In this document: positions 44,984 to 54,035 of the stretch, piece by piece
How the letters are laid out: each line of letters begins with the position of its first letter
Position numbering within the stretch: position 1 is the stretch's first letter
NCBI RefSeq assembly: GCF_900091465.1
Contig: NZ_FMHV01000002.1
Coordinates: 1,054,001 to 1,118,000 of the forward strand
Direction: 5' to 3'
DNA length: 64,000 bases
From: Micromonospora rhizosphaerae
Lineage (GTDB): Bacteria; Actinomycetota; Actinomycetes; Mycobacteriales; Micromonosporaceae
Notes under the pieces: generated by a model
Seen by the model: only the letters and a program-made list of their open reading frames with translations
The model's database searches: none
What the model was told of the DNA's origin: nothing
Translations under genes and position numbers: made by a program

Positions 44984-46066
44984 TCAGCGCAGGCGGATGG
45001 TGCGGAGTCGGCCGACCTCCGCCATCCGCCGCTCCGCGAGCCGGTCGGCGGCCACCGCCGGCGGGACACCCTCGTCGTCGGCGAGCCGGAGGATGTCGCG
45101 GGTGGTGTCGTAGATGCGGGTGGCCCGCAGCTTGGCCCGCTCGAAGTTGAAGCCCTCGATCTCGTCGGCGACCTGGATCACGCCGCCGGCGTTCACCACG
45201 TAGTCGGGGGCGTAGAGGATGCCCCGGTCGGCGAGGAGCTTCTCGATGCCCGGGTGGGCGAGCTGGTTGTTGGCCGCCCCGGCGACCACCTTGGCGCGCA
45301 GCGCCGGCACGGTGTCGTCGTTGAGGGCGCCGCCCAGCGCGCACGGGGCGTACACGTCGATGTCGGCGGTGACCAGCGCGGCGGCGTCGTCCACCAGCTC
45401 GACCTGCGGGTGGGTGGCCCGCGCCCACTCCAGGGCCTTCGGGTTGACGTCGGTCGCGACCACCTCGGCGCCGTCGTCCAGCAGGTGGCCGGTGAGGTAC
45501 TTGCCGACCTTGCCCAGGCCCGCCACGCCGACCCGCCTGCCCGCGAGGCTCGGGGTGCCCCAGACGTGCTCGGCGGCGGCACGCATGCCCTGGAAGACGC
45601 CCCAGGCGGTGAGGATGGAGGAGTCGCCGGCGCCGCCGTGCTCCACGCTGCGGCCGGTGACGTACTTCGTCTCCCGGGCGATCACGTCCATGTCGGCGAC
45701 GTAGGTGCCGACGTCGCAGGCGGTGTAGTAGCGCCCGCCGAGCGACTCGACGAAGCGGCCGTACGCGCGCAGCAGCGCCTCGCTCTTGATCTGCTCCGGG
45801 TCGCCCCAGATGACCGCCTTGCCGCCGCCCAGGTCGAGCCCGGCCAGGGCGTTCTTGTACGCCATGCCGCGGGAGAGGTCGAGCACGTCGGCGAGCGCGT
45901 CCTCCTCGCTGGCGTACGGGTAGAACCGGGTGCCGCCGAGCGCGGGGCCCAGCGCGGTGGAGTAGATCCCGATGATCGCCTTCAGGCCGGACTGCTTGTC
46001 CTGGCAGAACACGACCTGTTCGTGACCGGTCGATCCCGGGTCTTCGGTGCTGGCGAAAACGCCCAT
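44984..46066 (-). CDS. vdh: Valine (Leu/Phe/Val-type) dehydrogenase
   Basis: 360 aa. It deaminates branched-chain amino acids with [50 protein letters not shown] includes the catalytic Lys and Gly-rich substrate loop; [12 protein letters not shown] is the NAD-binding motif, then [13 protein letters not shown]. The ATG has AGGAG seven bases upstream; a longer frame lacks such a site. Its position, divergent from the conserved gene before bldC, matches SCO4089 in Streptomyces coelicolor, where Vdh is established. Confidence 0.93.
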   Translation of the reverse strand: MGVFASTEDPGSTGHEQVVFCQDKQSGLKAIIGIYSTALGPALGGTRFYPYASEEDALADVLDLSRGMAYKNALAGLDLGGGKAVIWGDPEQIKSEALLRAYGRFVESLGGRYYTACDVGTYVADMDVIARETKYVTGRSVEHGGAGDSSILTAWGVFQGMRAAAEHVWGTPSLAGRRVGVAGLGKVGKYLTGHLLDDGAEVVATDVNPKALEWARATHPQVELVDDAAALVTADIDVYAPCALGGALNDDTVPALRAKVVAGAANNQLAHPGIEKLLADRGILYAPDYVVNAGGVIQVADEIEGFNFERAKLRATRIYDTTRDILRLADDEGVPPAVAADRLAERRMAEVGRLRTIRLR

Positions 46067-46239
46067 TGCTGACTCCTGTGTCGGTGTGCGCCCTTGTGGG
46101 ACACGGACCTGGTGGCACGCCGGCGGGATGGTGCCGGTGCTGCTGAGCCTAATATCGGCCGAAGCCGTACTGACGCCCGCGCCACGTGTCCCCGCCACGC
46201 TGACGACGTGCGGGCTCCGTCTCGTGGGAGGATCGCGCC

Positions 46240-47079
46240 GTGCCGTCGCTCTTCGCTTCTTACCTGCGCGTGTACGAGCCGCTGACCGCCTTCGACCGGG
46301 ACCGGCAGTCGTTCTGGCGCCGGTACGTCAACGAGGGCCGGGCGGTCGCCCCGATGGAGGGTCCCGTCCGGCAGCGCACCGCGGTGATCGAGGCGCTCGG
46401 CGCGGGCTGGACCCGGCTGCCCGATCTGCCGGACGAGGCGTACGTGCTGGAGACCGACGACAGCCTGCTGGTCTGCCCGTGGAACCTGCGGATCCGGGTG
46501 GCCGAGGCGGCGCTGAGCGCCCGGGACGGGGTGCCGTCGGTGTTGGCCGACGCGTTCGTGCCGCCGATCCTGGCCGGTCAGGCCAAGGCGGTGGTGGACG
46601 ACTGGCGCAGCGGGGCCCGGGTGCTGGAGCACGGGGTGCCGCGGGTGCATGAGCAGATCGCCACCTGGGGTGTGCCGCTGCGCTGGTTCGTGCTCTTCGA
46701 ACCCGAGGAGCGCCACCTGGTCACCCACCCGGGCCGACGGGCGCTGCGCTACCGGACGGAGATCTCCAAGGCTCGCCGGCGGTCGTCGCGGGCCCTGTCC
46801 GTACTGCGCAAGTCGGTCGGCGAGGCGCCGATCACGGAGGCGGTCGAGGAGGCCGCCCGCTGGCTGGAGGAGTTCCACCCGCGCTCGGTGGTGGAGCTGG
46901 ACTACGGCGGCCTGGTGCAGCTGCTGCCGGACGAGATGCTGGCCGCGGACGATTCGACCGAGCTGGTGGCGAAGGGCCTGGCCGGGCTCTCCCGGGGGGA
47001 GGCCGAGGAGGCCTCGGCGGCGTACGACAAGCTCGTTGCCCGGTGGCGTGCGGTGCAGCTGCTGGAGCGGTGCAACTAG
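46240..47079 (+). CDS. Conserved actinomycete protein upstream of bldC
   Basis: 279 aa, cytosolic, no recognised domain. It begins [30 protein letters not shown] and has [24 protein letters not shown] in the centre and [42 protein letters not shown] near the end. It is conserved in position between vdh and bldC in Streptomyces (the SCO4090 place). The GTG has GGGAGGA seven bases upstream. Function unknown. Confidence 0.85.
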   Translation: MPSLFASYLRVYEPLTAFDRDRQSFWRRYVNEGRAVAPMEGPVRQRTAVIEALGAGWTRLPDLPDEAYVLETDDSLLVCPWNLRIRVAEAALSARDGVPSVLADAFVPPILAGQAKAVVDDWRSGARVLEHGVPRVHEQIATWGVPLRWFVLFEPEERHLVTHPGRRALRYRTEISKARRRSSRALSVLRKSVGEAPITEAVEEAARWLEEFHPRSVVELDYGGLVQLLPDEMLAADDSTELVAKGLAGLSRGEAEEASAAYDKLVARWRAVQLLERCN

Positions 47080-47331
47080 TCGCAAATCCGGCCACGGGGT
47101 GCGCAAATTCCGAGGCTGCCTCGTAGTTGGTGCTTTGCGAACCGTGATCATGAGTCCGAATAAGGTACTGTCTGCGACATAAAAGTCGTAAAAATCGGGC
47201 ATGGTTCATCCGTCCGTCTAGGGACCTTCACCCGTTCGGCCCATGTCGGACATCGGGGACTAGCCGGACCATGGGAGACGCGTCGGCCGGCGGGACCCCG
47301 GCCGATGTCTATACATGTGGAGGAGTGACCG

Positions 47332-47541
47332 ATGGCATCGCGAACGCACGAACCAGAGCCGCTACTCACGCCGGCCGAGGTGGCGTCGATGTTCCGTGTC
47401 GACCCGAAGACGGTGACCCGGTGGGCCAAGGCCGGAAAGCTCAGCGCCATCCGGACGCTGGGCGGCCACCGCCGTTACCGCGAGTCGGAGGTCCGGGCCC
47501 TGTTGCAGGGGCAGATCCCGCAGCAGCGTCAGGGAGACTGA
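47332..47541 (+). CDS. bldC: Developmental regulator BldC
   Basis: 69 aa MerR-like winged-helix protein. LLTPAEVASMFRVDPKTVTRWAKAGKLSAIRTLGGHRRYRESEVRALLQG is nearly the textbook BldC sequence. In Streptomyces BldC binds direct repeats cooperatively and delays sporulation; its role here should be developmental or secondary-metabolic. GGAGGAG lies four to ten bases before the ATG. The 250-base upstream region contains AT-rich DNA (47140-47200) with possible -10 TAAGGT; exact promoters are unclear. Confidence 0.97.
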   Translation: MASRTHEPEPLLTPAEVASMFRVDPKTVTRWAKAGKLSAIRTLGGHRRYRESEVRALLQGQIPQQRQGD

Positions 47542-47570
47542 CGAGCCGGACGTTTCACCAGGCGTTCCGA

Positions 47571-47617
47571 TCAGGGGCGGCCGGGCGTACGCGACAGCGA
47601 CGATCCGCCGCCCCTGA
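47571..47617. terminator. Hairpin between bldC and the PPOX gene
   Basis: TCAGGGGCGGC and GCCGCCCCTGA, 25-base loop, in a convergent region. Confidence 0.65.
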
Positions 47618-47631
47618 ATCGTGTCCGGGGG

Positions 47632-48012
47632 TCACTCGTCCAGGGTGATCCGGAGCCCGACCGTCCCCCGCTCGCCCCGGCGCAGCCGGCTGCCGAGCAG
47701 GCTGAGCCGGCCGAGCATCCGGTACTTCTGCTTCAACAGGTCCCGTACCCGCCGGGTGCCGGCCAGGTCGTAGATCGTCGCGTGTCCCGGCACCTCCCCG
47801 CCGTGCGGTCGGCCGCGCACGTCGCACGGGGCCACGGTCACCCGGCTGTCGCGCCGGATCCGCTTGACCTTGCCGGAGTCCGACACGGTCCACACCCCCA
47901 GCGCGTCCCCGTCGCGGACCGCCCAGACCGGGGTGGGCACCGCACGGCCGTCCTTACGGAACGTCGTCAGCAGGACGTACTTCTCCGCCGCCAGGCGGTC
48001 CAGCGTGGTCAC
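47632..48012 (-). CDS. PPOX-class F420-dependent oxidoreductase
   Basis: 126 aa. VLLTTFRKDGRAVPTPVWAVRDGDALGVWTVSDSGKVKRIRRDSRVTVAPCDVRGRP is a split-barrel flavin/F420-binding fold of the PPOX class. The F420-using subgroup is common in actinomycetes; the cofactor is inference. TATTCT lies seven bases before the GTG, so it is probably leaderless. Divergent from the methyltransferase gene. Confidence 0.88.
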   Translation of the reverse strand: MTTLDRLAAEKYVLLTTFRKDGRAVPTPVWAVRDGDALGVWTVSDSGKVKRIRRDSRVTVAPCDVRGRPHGGEVPGHATIYDLAGTRRVRDLLKQKYRMLGRLSLLGSRLRRGERGTVGLRITLDE

Positions 48013-48066
48013 GCCGCCCAGAATAAGGCCGCGACAGCGGATCGACGCCCGGATAGCGTGACCACC

Positions 48067-48846
48067 GTGACCGGGGAACCGAGGATCGGCGACGCGTTCG
48101 GCGAGATGATCCGCGACGCGTACGCCGTGGCCACCGGGATCGGTCCCCGCCCGTTGGTCGGCGGGCGACTGCCCCGCCCGGTCATCGAGATCATCGAACG
48201 GGACGACGGCCTCATCAACGGGGCACCCGCCGCCCATTACCTGGACGGACCGCGGGACTGGCAGCCGTACGACCACCGCGCGGTGGACCGGGTCCGCGGC
48301 CGGACGCTCGACATCGGGGTCGGCGGCGGCCGGATCGCGCTGCACCTCCAGGAGCGCGGCGTGCCAGTCACGGGCCTGGACACCTCGGCGGGGGCGCTCC
48401 GCGTCTGCCGCCAGCGCGGCGTGCGGGACCTGGTGCACGGCACGGTGGACGCGCACGCGGCCGACGATCGGCGGTACGACACGTTCCTGCTGCTCGGCAA
48501 CAACCTGGGGCTCATCGAGGGGCGGGAGCGGGCCCCCGGGTTCCTGGCCGCGCTCGCCGCGCTGGCCCGGCCGGGCGCGCAGGTCATCGCCCACGGCACC
48601 GACCCGTACGGCACCAGCGATGCGGTGCACACCGGCTACCACGAGCTCAACCGGCGGCGCGGCCGCCTCGGCGGCCAGCTGCGGCTGCGGCTGCGCTACC
48701 GGGAACTCGGCACTGAGTGGTTCGACTACCTGGTGTGCTCGGTCGACGAGCTGGCCGAGCTGGTGCACGGCTCGCCGTGGCGACTGGTCGACGTGGACGA
48801 CGGCGACCACCCCTACTACCTGGCCACGCTGAAGCTGGCCGCCTGA
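48067..48846 (+). CDS. Class I SAM-dependent methyltransferase
   Basis: 259 aa. TLDIGVGGGRIALHLQERGVPVTGLDTS (motif I and acidic residue) at about 78-105, LLLGNNLGLIEG and a C-terminal Glu/Asp-rich beta strand. The N-terminus IGDAFGEMIRDAYAVATG is like that of small-molecule methyltransferases. The GTG lies seven bases after TAGCGT (leaderless); a GTG three codons earlier overlaps that box. Substrate unknown. Confidence 0.85.
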   Translation: MTGEPRIGDAFGEMIRDAYAVATGIGPRPLVGGRLPRPVIEIIERDDGLINGAPAAHYLDGPRDWQPYDHRAVDRVRGRTLDIGVGGGRIALHLQERGVPVTGLDTSAGALRVCRQRGVRDLVHGTVDAHAADDRRYDTFLLLGNNLGLIEGRERAPGFLAALAALARPGAQVIAHGTDPYGTSDAVHTGYHELNRRRGRLGGQLRLRLRYRELGTEWFDYLVCSVDELAELVHGSPWRLVDVDDGDHPYYLATLKLAA

Positions 48847-48910
48847 CAGGCGCGTCAACTGGGACCCTCTGCGTCACCGCACGCGTTGGCCAGGGGACCC
48901 TCCTTGCAAG

Positions 48911-49198
48911 TCACACCTGGACGGTCGATGAGTGCTGCTCCGGCGGGAGGCCGCCGTCGCCGTCGACCACCTCGTCCGGGGTGCCGTCCTCGTCGATGTC
49001 GACCATCGTGATGTCCACCTTGCCGTCATGGTCGGTGTCGAACTGGAACAGGTCGGCCTTGCCGTCGCCGTCGGTGTCGGCCACCCACACGTCGGTCCGG
49101 CCGTCGTTGTTGGTGTCCGCGCGCAGCAGGTCCACGCGCTCGTCGCCGCGGGTCTCCACGGTCTCGGTGCGCTCCACGCTCTCCGGTTCCTGGCTCAT
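48911..49198 (-). CDS. Small acidic protein with thrombospondin-type-3-like Ca-binding repeats
   Basis: 95 aa. Four consecutive calcium-loop units of form D-x-(D/N)-x-D-G-x-x-D: DTNNDGRTD, DTDGDGKAD, DTDHDGKVD and DIDEDGTPD, spaced 12-13 residues. No signal peptide is visible, so it appears cytosolic. This is unlike secreted thrombospondin/dockerin-type proteins. Strong GGAG lies six bases before the ATG. Function unknown; a calcium buffer or sensor is possible. Confidence 0.82.
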   Translation of the reverse strand: MSQEPESVERTETVETRGDERVDLLRADTNNDGRTDVWVADTDGDGKADLFQFDTDHDGKVDITMVDIDEDGTPDEVVDGDGGLPPEQHSSTVQV

Positions 49199-49368
49199 CT
49201 CGACTCCGATCTTCCCTCGGCGTTGACGGCCGTCTGTACCCGATCCGGTCGGGCCCCACGCATGGCCGGCCGACCCGCGCCGCCTAGGGTCGCAGCAATG
49301 AACGAGCGGAGCGGGCGGCCCGGCGCGGCGGAGACCCCGCGCGTCGCCGCGCGCGGCGAGGGGACGTC

Positions 49369-50226
49369 ATGAGTGGTCGTTTTGTGGTCGTCGGGGCCGG
49401 CACGATGGGCCTGGGCATCGCCTACGTGGCGGCCGGCGCGGGCTACACCGTCGAGCTGGTCGAGGTCGATCCGGCACGCGGAGAGGCCGCGCGGCGGCGC
49501 CTCGGCGAGCTGTGGGAACGTGGCGTGCAGCGGGGCAAGCTGACCGCCGACGAGGCGGCGGCGAACCGGGAGCGGGTGCTGCTCCGCCCGGCGCTCACCG
49601 AGGTCGCCGAGGGACCCGACGTGGTCGTGGAGGCGGTGCCCGAGCGGCTCGACCTCAAGCGGGCGGTGCTCCGGGAGGCCGCCGCCCGGCGCCCGGCGCT
49701 GCTGGGCAGCAACACCTCCAGCATCCCGATCGCCGAGCTCGCCGCCGGGCTGGACCGGCCGGAGGACTTCCTCGGGCTGCACTTCTTCAACCCGGTCTGG
49801 GCGATGGCGCTGCTGGAGATCGTGGTCGGCCCGGGCACCACCGACGAGACCACCATGGCGGCCGTCGCGCTCGCGGGCCAGCTGGGCAAGGACCCCGTCG
49901 TGGTACGCGACATGCCGGGCTTCGCCACCTCGCGGCTCGGGGTCACGCTCGGGCTGGAGGCGATCCGGATGGTCGCCGACGGGGTGGCCAGCCCCGCCGA
50001 CATCGACAAGGCGATGGTGCTCGGCTACCGGCACCCGGTCGGGCCGCTGGAGCTGACCGACCTGGTCGGTCTGGACGTCCGGCTCGACATCGCCCGGACC
50101 CTGCAGGCCGCGTACGGGGACCGGTTCGCGCCGCCGCCGCTGCTGACGGAGATGGTGGCCGCCGGGAAGCTGGGCAAGAAGTCGGGCCAGGGCTTCTACC
50201 GCTGGGAAGGAGGCGTGAAGCAGTGA
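49369..50226 (+). CDS. 3-hydroxyacyl-CoA dehydrogenase
   Basis: 285 aa. N-terminal NAD domain VVVGAGTMGLGIAYVAAGAGYTVELVEVDP, VVVEAVPERLDLK, SNTSSIPIAELA and the catalytic His in GLHFFNPVWAMALLEIV. C-terminal domain ends GKKSGQGFYRWEGG. Family includes 3-hydroxybutyryl-CoA dehydrogenase (PaaH/Hbd). ATG with GAGGGG six to nine bases upstream. The stop overlaps the enoyl-CoA hydratase GTG in GTGA. Confidence 0.94.
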   Translation: MSGRFVVVGAGTMGLGIAYVAAGAGYTVELVEVDPARGEAARRRLGELWERGVQRGKLTADEAAANRERVLLRPALTEVAEGPDVVVEAVPERLDLKRAVLREAAARRPALLGSNTSSIPIAELAAGLDRPEDFLGLHFFNPVWAMALLEIVVGPGTTDETTMAAVALAGQLGKDPVVVRDMPGFATSRLGVTLGLEAIRMVADGVASPADIDKAMVLGYRHPVGPLELTDLVGLDVRLDIARTLQAAYGDRFAPPPLLTEMVAAGKLGKKSGQGFYRWEGGVKQ

Positions 50227-50966
50227 CCGGGCTGAAGATCGAGGAGCTGCCCGACCGGCTGGTGGTGACGCTGGACCGGCCGGAGAAGCGCAACGCCATC
50301 GACGCCGACCTGATCGCCGAGCTGCACAGGGTCTGCGCCGAGCTGGAGGCGCGGCCGCGGTTGCTGCTGCTCACCGGCGGCGCCGCGGGCATCTTCGCCG
50401 GTGGGGCGGACATCGGCCAGCTGCGCGAGCGCGGCCGGCTGGACGCCCTCGCCGCGATCAACCAGGCCGCCTTCGCCCGGATCCGGGCGCTGCCGATGCC
50501 GACCGTGGCGGCCGTGGACGGGCCGGCGCTGGGCGGCGGGGCCGAGCTGGCGTACGCCTGTGACCTGCGGGTCTGCACGGCCCGGGCGGTCTTCGGCCAG
50601 CCCGAGGTGCGGTTGGGCATCCTGGCCGGCGCGGGCGCGACGTACCGCCTGCCGGCGCTGGTCGGTGAGGCCCGGGCCAAGGAACTGCTGTTCACCGGCC
50701 GGCGGGTGGACGCCGAGGAGGCGCTGCGGATCGGGCTCGTCAACCGAGTGGTGGCCGAGCCGACGGAGCTGCTGCCCACCGCGCACGAGCTGCTCGACGA
50801 GATGGCGAAGGGATCGGCGCTGGCGCTGCGGCTGACCAAGCTCGCCGTGGACGCTCCACCGGCCGCCCATCCGCAGCTCGACCTGCTCAGCCAGGCGGTG
50901 CTCTTCGAGGACGAGGAGAAGCATCGGCGGATGACCGAGTTCCTGGAGCGGCGTCGCTCCCGTTAG
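50223..50966 (+). CDS. Enoyl-CoA hydratase/isomerase
   Basis: 247 aa crotonase. AGIFAGGADIGQLRER (first oxyanion region), VDGPALGGGAELAYACDLRVCTARAVFGQPEVRLGILAGAGATYRLPALVG (second) and LFTGRRVDAEEALRIGLVNRVV. The Glu in QPEVRLG is one catalytic candidate; the other Glu position is Ala-Gly here, so the exact reaction is not settled. The hydratase and the preceding dehydrogenase probably catalyse successive beta-oxidation steps. Confidence 0.93.
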   Translation: MTGLKIEELPDRLVVTLDRPEKRNAIDADLIAELHRVCAELEARPRLLLLTGGAAGIFAGGADIGQLRERGRLDALAAINQAAFARIRALPMPTVAAVDGPALGGGAELAYACDLRVCTARAVFGQPEVRLGILAGAGATYRLPALVGEARAKELLFTGRRVDAEEALRIGLVNRVVAEPTELLPTAHELLDEMAKGSALALRLTKLAVDAPPAAHPQLDLLSQAVLFEDEEKHRRMTEFLERRRSR

Positions 50967-50978
50967 GCGCGGACACGG

Positions 50979-51012
50979 CACGGCCGCGTCGGCGAGCGCC
51001 GACGCGGCCGTG
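50979..51012. terminator. Hairpin terminator after the hydratase gene
   Basis: CACGGCCGCGTCGG and CCGACGCGGCCGTG, 14-bp stem with six-base loop, between convergent genes. Confidence 0.85.
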
Positions 51013-51024
51013 GTGTGTCACGGG

Positions 51025-52371
51025 TCAGTGCCGGATCTGCACCCCGGCGTCGGCCAGCGCGGTGACCACGTGGGCCGACTCGCCGAAGCCGATGATGAGT
51101 ACGGCGTCCGCCCCGAAGTCCTTGATCTCCTTGGCGCCGCCGCTGAAGTCCACCGGCGGCGCCTTGGCGTCGGCCGGCGGCACGTAGGTCAGCAGCTTCA
51201 TCTGGTCGGCGCCCATGCCGGCCCGCTCCAGCTCGGCGCGGACGTTCTCCTGGAGGCCCTCGCCGTAGGAGTCCTTGCGGGCCACGATGGCGATCTTGTG
51301 CGGCCCGTCCCGCAGGATGACGTCGGCCAGCGCCCGGCCCTGGAGGCTGTCCGGCGGCGCGGTGCGGAAGTAGAGACCCTTGTCGTCCACGGTGGTCAGC
51401 TCGGCTGCGGTGTTCGACGGGGAGAAGAGCACCCGGCCGGCGGCGACCACGTCCGGCAGGACCGCCCGGGAGATGCCCGAGGCGCCCGCGCCGATGATGA
51501 CCTGGACGCCCCGTCCGATGTGCGAGGCCACGGTCCTCTTCGCGACGTCCGGGTTGGTGCCGTCGTCGCCGTCGATCCAGAGCACCGGCTTGCCGAGCAC
51601 CCCGCCGGCCGCGTTGACGTCCTTGATCCCGAGCGCCGCGCCAGCCGCCATCGGCGGGTTCGCCAGCGCGAGGTCACCGGTCTGCGGCAGCAGTCCGCCG
51701 AGGATCAGCGGGGCGTCCTTGGCCTTCTCGCCGGCCCGCTGCTTCTTCGCCCGGGGCGGTGTCTTGGTGCTCGCGGCCGACTCGTCGCCGGCGCCGACGA
51801 ACTCGGTCTTGCCGTCGTCGATCTTCTGGTCATCGAAGTTCAGGGTGGCGTAGCTGGCCGTGGCCGGCTCGCCCGCGTCGGTGAACCCGGCCCGGGTCAG
51901 CGACACCCCCCGGTACTCGATGTCCCGCCCCTGCCGGGCGAGTTGCAGGCAGGTCGCCGGGTCCTCGCAGCGCTCGCCGTTGGTGGTCACCCCGACGATC
52001 TGCTTCGTGATCGCGGCCGGGTCGGTGGTGCCGGCGAGCTGGGCGGCCAGCGCGCTGATCACCACCGCGTCGTACGTCTCCGCCGAGTAGAGGTAGTCCG
52101 TCAGCTTGGGGTCTACGGTGCGTAGCCGTCCCTTGAAGTTTTCCGGCAGTTGGGTCAGCGGAGTCGTGCCCTTCATGCCGTTCACGAGGCCGGCTCGATC
52201 CTTGAGCTCCGTGGCGAATGAGTTCAGCATGTTGCCGTCGGAGCCGTAGAGGCGCACCTGTGTGGTGGTGGTCGCCCCCCCGGGCTTGTCGCTCCCGCAT
52301 GCGCTGGTGGCGAGCAGAAGCGCCGCGCAGGCCGTGACTGTGGCCGCGCGTGAACCGCGTGATACGAGCAT
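51025..52371 (-). CDS. Substrate-binding lipoprotein of ABC type (branched-chain amino acid-like), apparently circularly permuted
   Basis: 448 aa. Signal peptide with lipobox LLATSAC, Cys 25. The mature part is in reverse block order compared with ordinary type I binding proteins. Residues 38-182 (GSDGNMLNSF...TDYLYSAETYDAVVISALAAQLAG...) look like the C-terminal part of the family. A charged linker (183-219, with STKTPPRAKKQRAGEKAKD) follows. Residues 220-448 (APLILGGLLPQTGDLA...GIKDVNAAGGVLGKPV...YFRTAPPDSLQGRALADVI...ADAVLIIGFGESAHVV) look like the N-terminal part, ending where the C-terminal block would normally continue. No permease or ATPase gene is adjacent. No frameshift is needed to read it. 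Confidence 0.85.
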   Translation of the reverse strand: MLVSRGSRAATVTACAALLLATSACGSDKPGGATTTTQVRLYGSDGNMLNSFATELKDRAGLVNGMKGTTPLTQLPENFKGRLRTVDPKLTDYLYSAETYDAVVISALAAQLAGTTDPAAITKQIVGVTTNGERCEDPATCLQLARQGRDIEYRGVSLTRAGFTDAGEPATASYATLNFDDQKIDDGKTEFVGAGDESAASTKTPPRAKKQRAGEKAKDAPLILGGLLPQTGDLALANPPMAAGAALGIKDVNAAGGVLGKPVLWIDGDDGTNPDVAKRTVASHIGRGVQVIIGAGASGISRAVLPDVVAAGRVLFSPSNTAAELTTVDDKGLYFRTAPPDSLQGRALADVILRDGPHKIAIVARKDSYGEGLQENVRAELERAGMGADQMKLLTYVPPADAKAPPVDFSGGAKEIKDFGADAVLIIGFGESAHVVTALADAGVQIRH

Positions 52372-52537
52372 GTTCGTCCTTCCTCCCGCGAAGGTCCGCT
52401 GCGCACCATAGCGTGCCGGCGTCGGCGGTGGGACCGTGGAGGCCGGTCCGTCGGCAGGTCGACATCGGATCCTACGGAGAGTGACGGTCGGGCCGTGTCC
52501 TGGTCACCGCTTGACCGGCCGTCGTACCGTGCGGCAG

Positions 52538-52927
52538 GTGACCGACGAAGCACAGCAGACGCTGGATGACGCGACCGCCGTGCTCCGCTCGGCGCTGGCC
52601 GGAGACGGCGACGCGGTGGTGGGCACCTTCGACGCGGTGGTCGACCGGTCCGGCCTGGCCGGGGCGTACGAGGTGGCCTGGTGCCTGGCCGCCACCATGG
52701 TCGGGGACGCGACGCCGGTGGGGGCCTGCGAGCTCGACTTCCCCGGCATCGATCAGGCCGGCTACGACACCCGATGGGTGGCCCGGTTCGTCAGCGCGTA
52801 CGCCAATGACGACGCGGACACCGGCGAGGCGCTCTTCGGTGCGGCGGTGGCCGACGGCCAACTGCCGGACTGCCTGCTCACCCTGGCCGGCTCGACGGTG
52901 GCGACCCTGCGCAGCCGGGCCGGCTGA
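52538..52927 (+). CDS. Hypothetical protein
   Basis: 129 aa, helical, acidic. It reads MTDEAQQTLDDATAVLRSALAGDGDAVVGTFDAVVDRSGLAGAYEVAWCLAATMVG and so on; no domain recognised. The GTG lies seven bases after TACCGT and is probably leaderless. It sits divergent from the binding-protein gene and before the DUF2786 gene, which may be separate (68-base gap). Confidence 0.7.
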   Translation: MTDEAQQTLDDATAVLRSALAGDGDAVVGTFDAVVDRSGLAGAYEVAWCLAATMVGDATPVGACELDFPGIDQAGYDTRWVARFVSAYANDDADTGEALFGAAVADGQLPDCLLTLAGSTVATLRSRAG

Positions 52928-52995
52928 CCGACCGGCCCGCTGGCCGGGAGCTTCTGTCCACTGCGGCGTCCGACCCGTGTGGTAGCTCTGGTGGC

Positions 52996-53703
52996 ATGTC
53001 CCAGGCGATGTTGAGCAAGGTGCGCAAGCTGCTGGCCCAGGCCGAGGACCCGGCCTGCACGCCCGCCGAGTCCGCGGCCTTCACCGCGAAGGCGACCGAG
53101 CTGATCGCCCGCTACGGGGTGGACCGGGCCCTGCTCGCGGCCGAGGACCCGAGCACCGACCCGGTCGGCGACCGGGTGGTCGACCTCGTCGCCCCGTACG
53201 CCCGGGACAAGGCCGGGCTACTCGCCGCGGTCGCCGACCCGCTGCGCTGCCGCTGCGTACGCCGGCGGCAGGGCAGTGGCTTCGCCATGCACCTGTTCGG
53301 CTTCGCCAGCGACCTGGAACGGGTCGACCTGCTCTTCACCTCGCTTCTGGTGCAGGCGGCGCACGGGTTGGCCGCTGCGGTCGTCCCGGCCGGCGAGCAG
53401 CCGGCCGCCTTCCGCCGTTCCTGGCTGGCCGGCTTCGCCCAGGTGGTCAGTGGTCGGCTCTGGGCGGCCGAGGCCGGTGCGGTGGTGGGATCCGGGACGC
53501 CGTCGGTGGCGCTGGTGCTGGCCGACCGCTCTGACCGGGTGCAGCGCCGGCTCGCCGAGATCTACCCGCGACTGCGCACCGCGGCGCCCCGGCGGCTGGC
53601 CGGCAGCGGATTTGGTTCCGGCGCCGAGGCGGGTCGCCGCGCCGACCTGGCCGGCACGGGGGTCACCACGGGGCCGGTGCCGACACCGGGCATCGGATGG
53701 TGA
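52996..53703 (+). CDS. DUF2786 family protein
   Basis: 235 aa. The N-terminal MLSKVRKLLAQAEDPACTPAESAAFTAKATELIARYGVDRALL is the DUF2786 domain (about 5-45). A second conserved part (FAMHLFGFASDLERVDLLFTSLLVQAAHGL...FRRSWLAGFAQVVSGRL) matches DUF7168-type extensions common in phage and actinomycete proteins. Function unknown. The last codons overlap the MmcQ/YjbR gene. Confidence 0.85.
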   Translation: MSQAMLSKVRKLLAQAEDPACTPAESAAFTAKATELIARYGVDRALLAAEDPSTDPVGDRVVDLVAPYARDKAGLLAAVADPLRCRCVRRRQGSGFAMHLFGFASDLERVDLLFTSLLVQAAHGLAAAVVPAGEQPAAFRRSWLAGFAQVVSGRLWAAEAGAVVGSGTPSVALVLADRSDRVQRRLAEIYPRLRTAAPRRLAGSGFGSGAEAGRRADLAGTGVTTGPVPTPGIGW

Positions 53704-54035
53704 CCGTCGAGCAGGTCCGGGCGATCGCCCGCGGCCTGCCCCGCACCGAGGAGGCCCTGGTCCGGGACCGGGTCAAGTTCCGGGTCGGCCGCCTCGTCTA
53801 CCTGGCGCTCTCCCGGGACGAGACCTTGCTCGGTTTCGCGTTTCCGCGGGCGGAGCGGGCCGCCCTCGTCGCCGCCGAGCCGGCGAAGTTCCTGATGCCC
53901 GAGCCCGCCGACGAGCGGTTCAACTGGGTGCGGGTCCGGCTGGCCGCCATCGACGAGCCCGAGCTGCGGGAGATCGTCGTGGAGGCGTGGCGGATGGTGG
54001 TGCCGAAGCGGGTGGCCGCCGCCCACCTGACCTGA
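53697..54035 (+). CDS. MmcQ/YjbR family DNA-binding-like protein
   Basis: 112 aa. MVTVEQVRAIARGLPRTEEALVRDRVKFRVGRLVYLALSRDETLLGFAFPRAERAALV...KFLMPEPADERFNWVRVRLAAIDEPELREIVVEAWRMVVPKRV is a typical YjbR fold (double-wing). The ATG precedes the upstream TGA by two bases, with a GTG directly after it as alternative. Role unknown; the fold is shared with DNA-binding domains but DNA binding has not been shown generally. Confidence 0.85.
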   Translation: MVTVEQVRAIARGLPRTEEALVRDRVKFRVGRLVYLALSRDETLLGFAFPRAERAALVAAEPAKFLMPEPADERFNWVRVRLAAIDEPELREIVVEAWRMVVPKRVAAAHLT

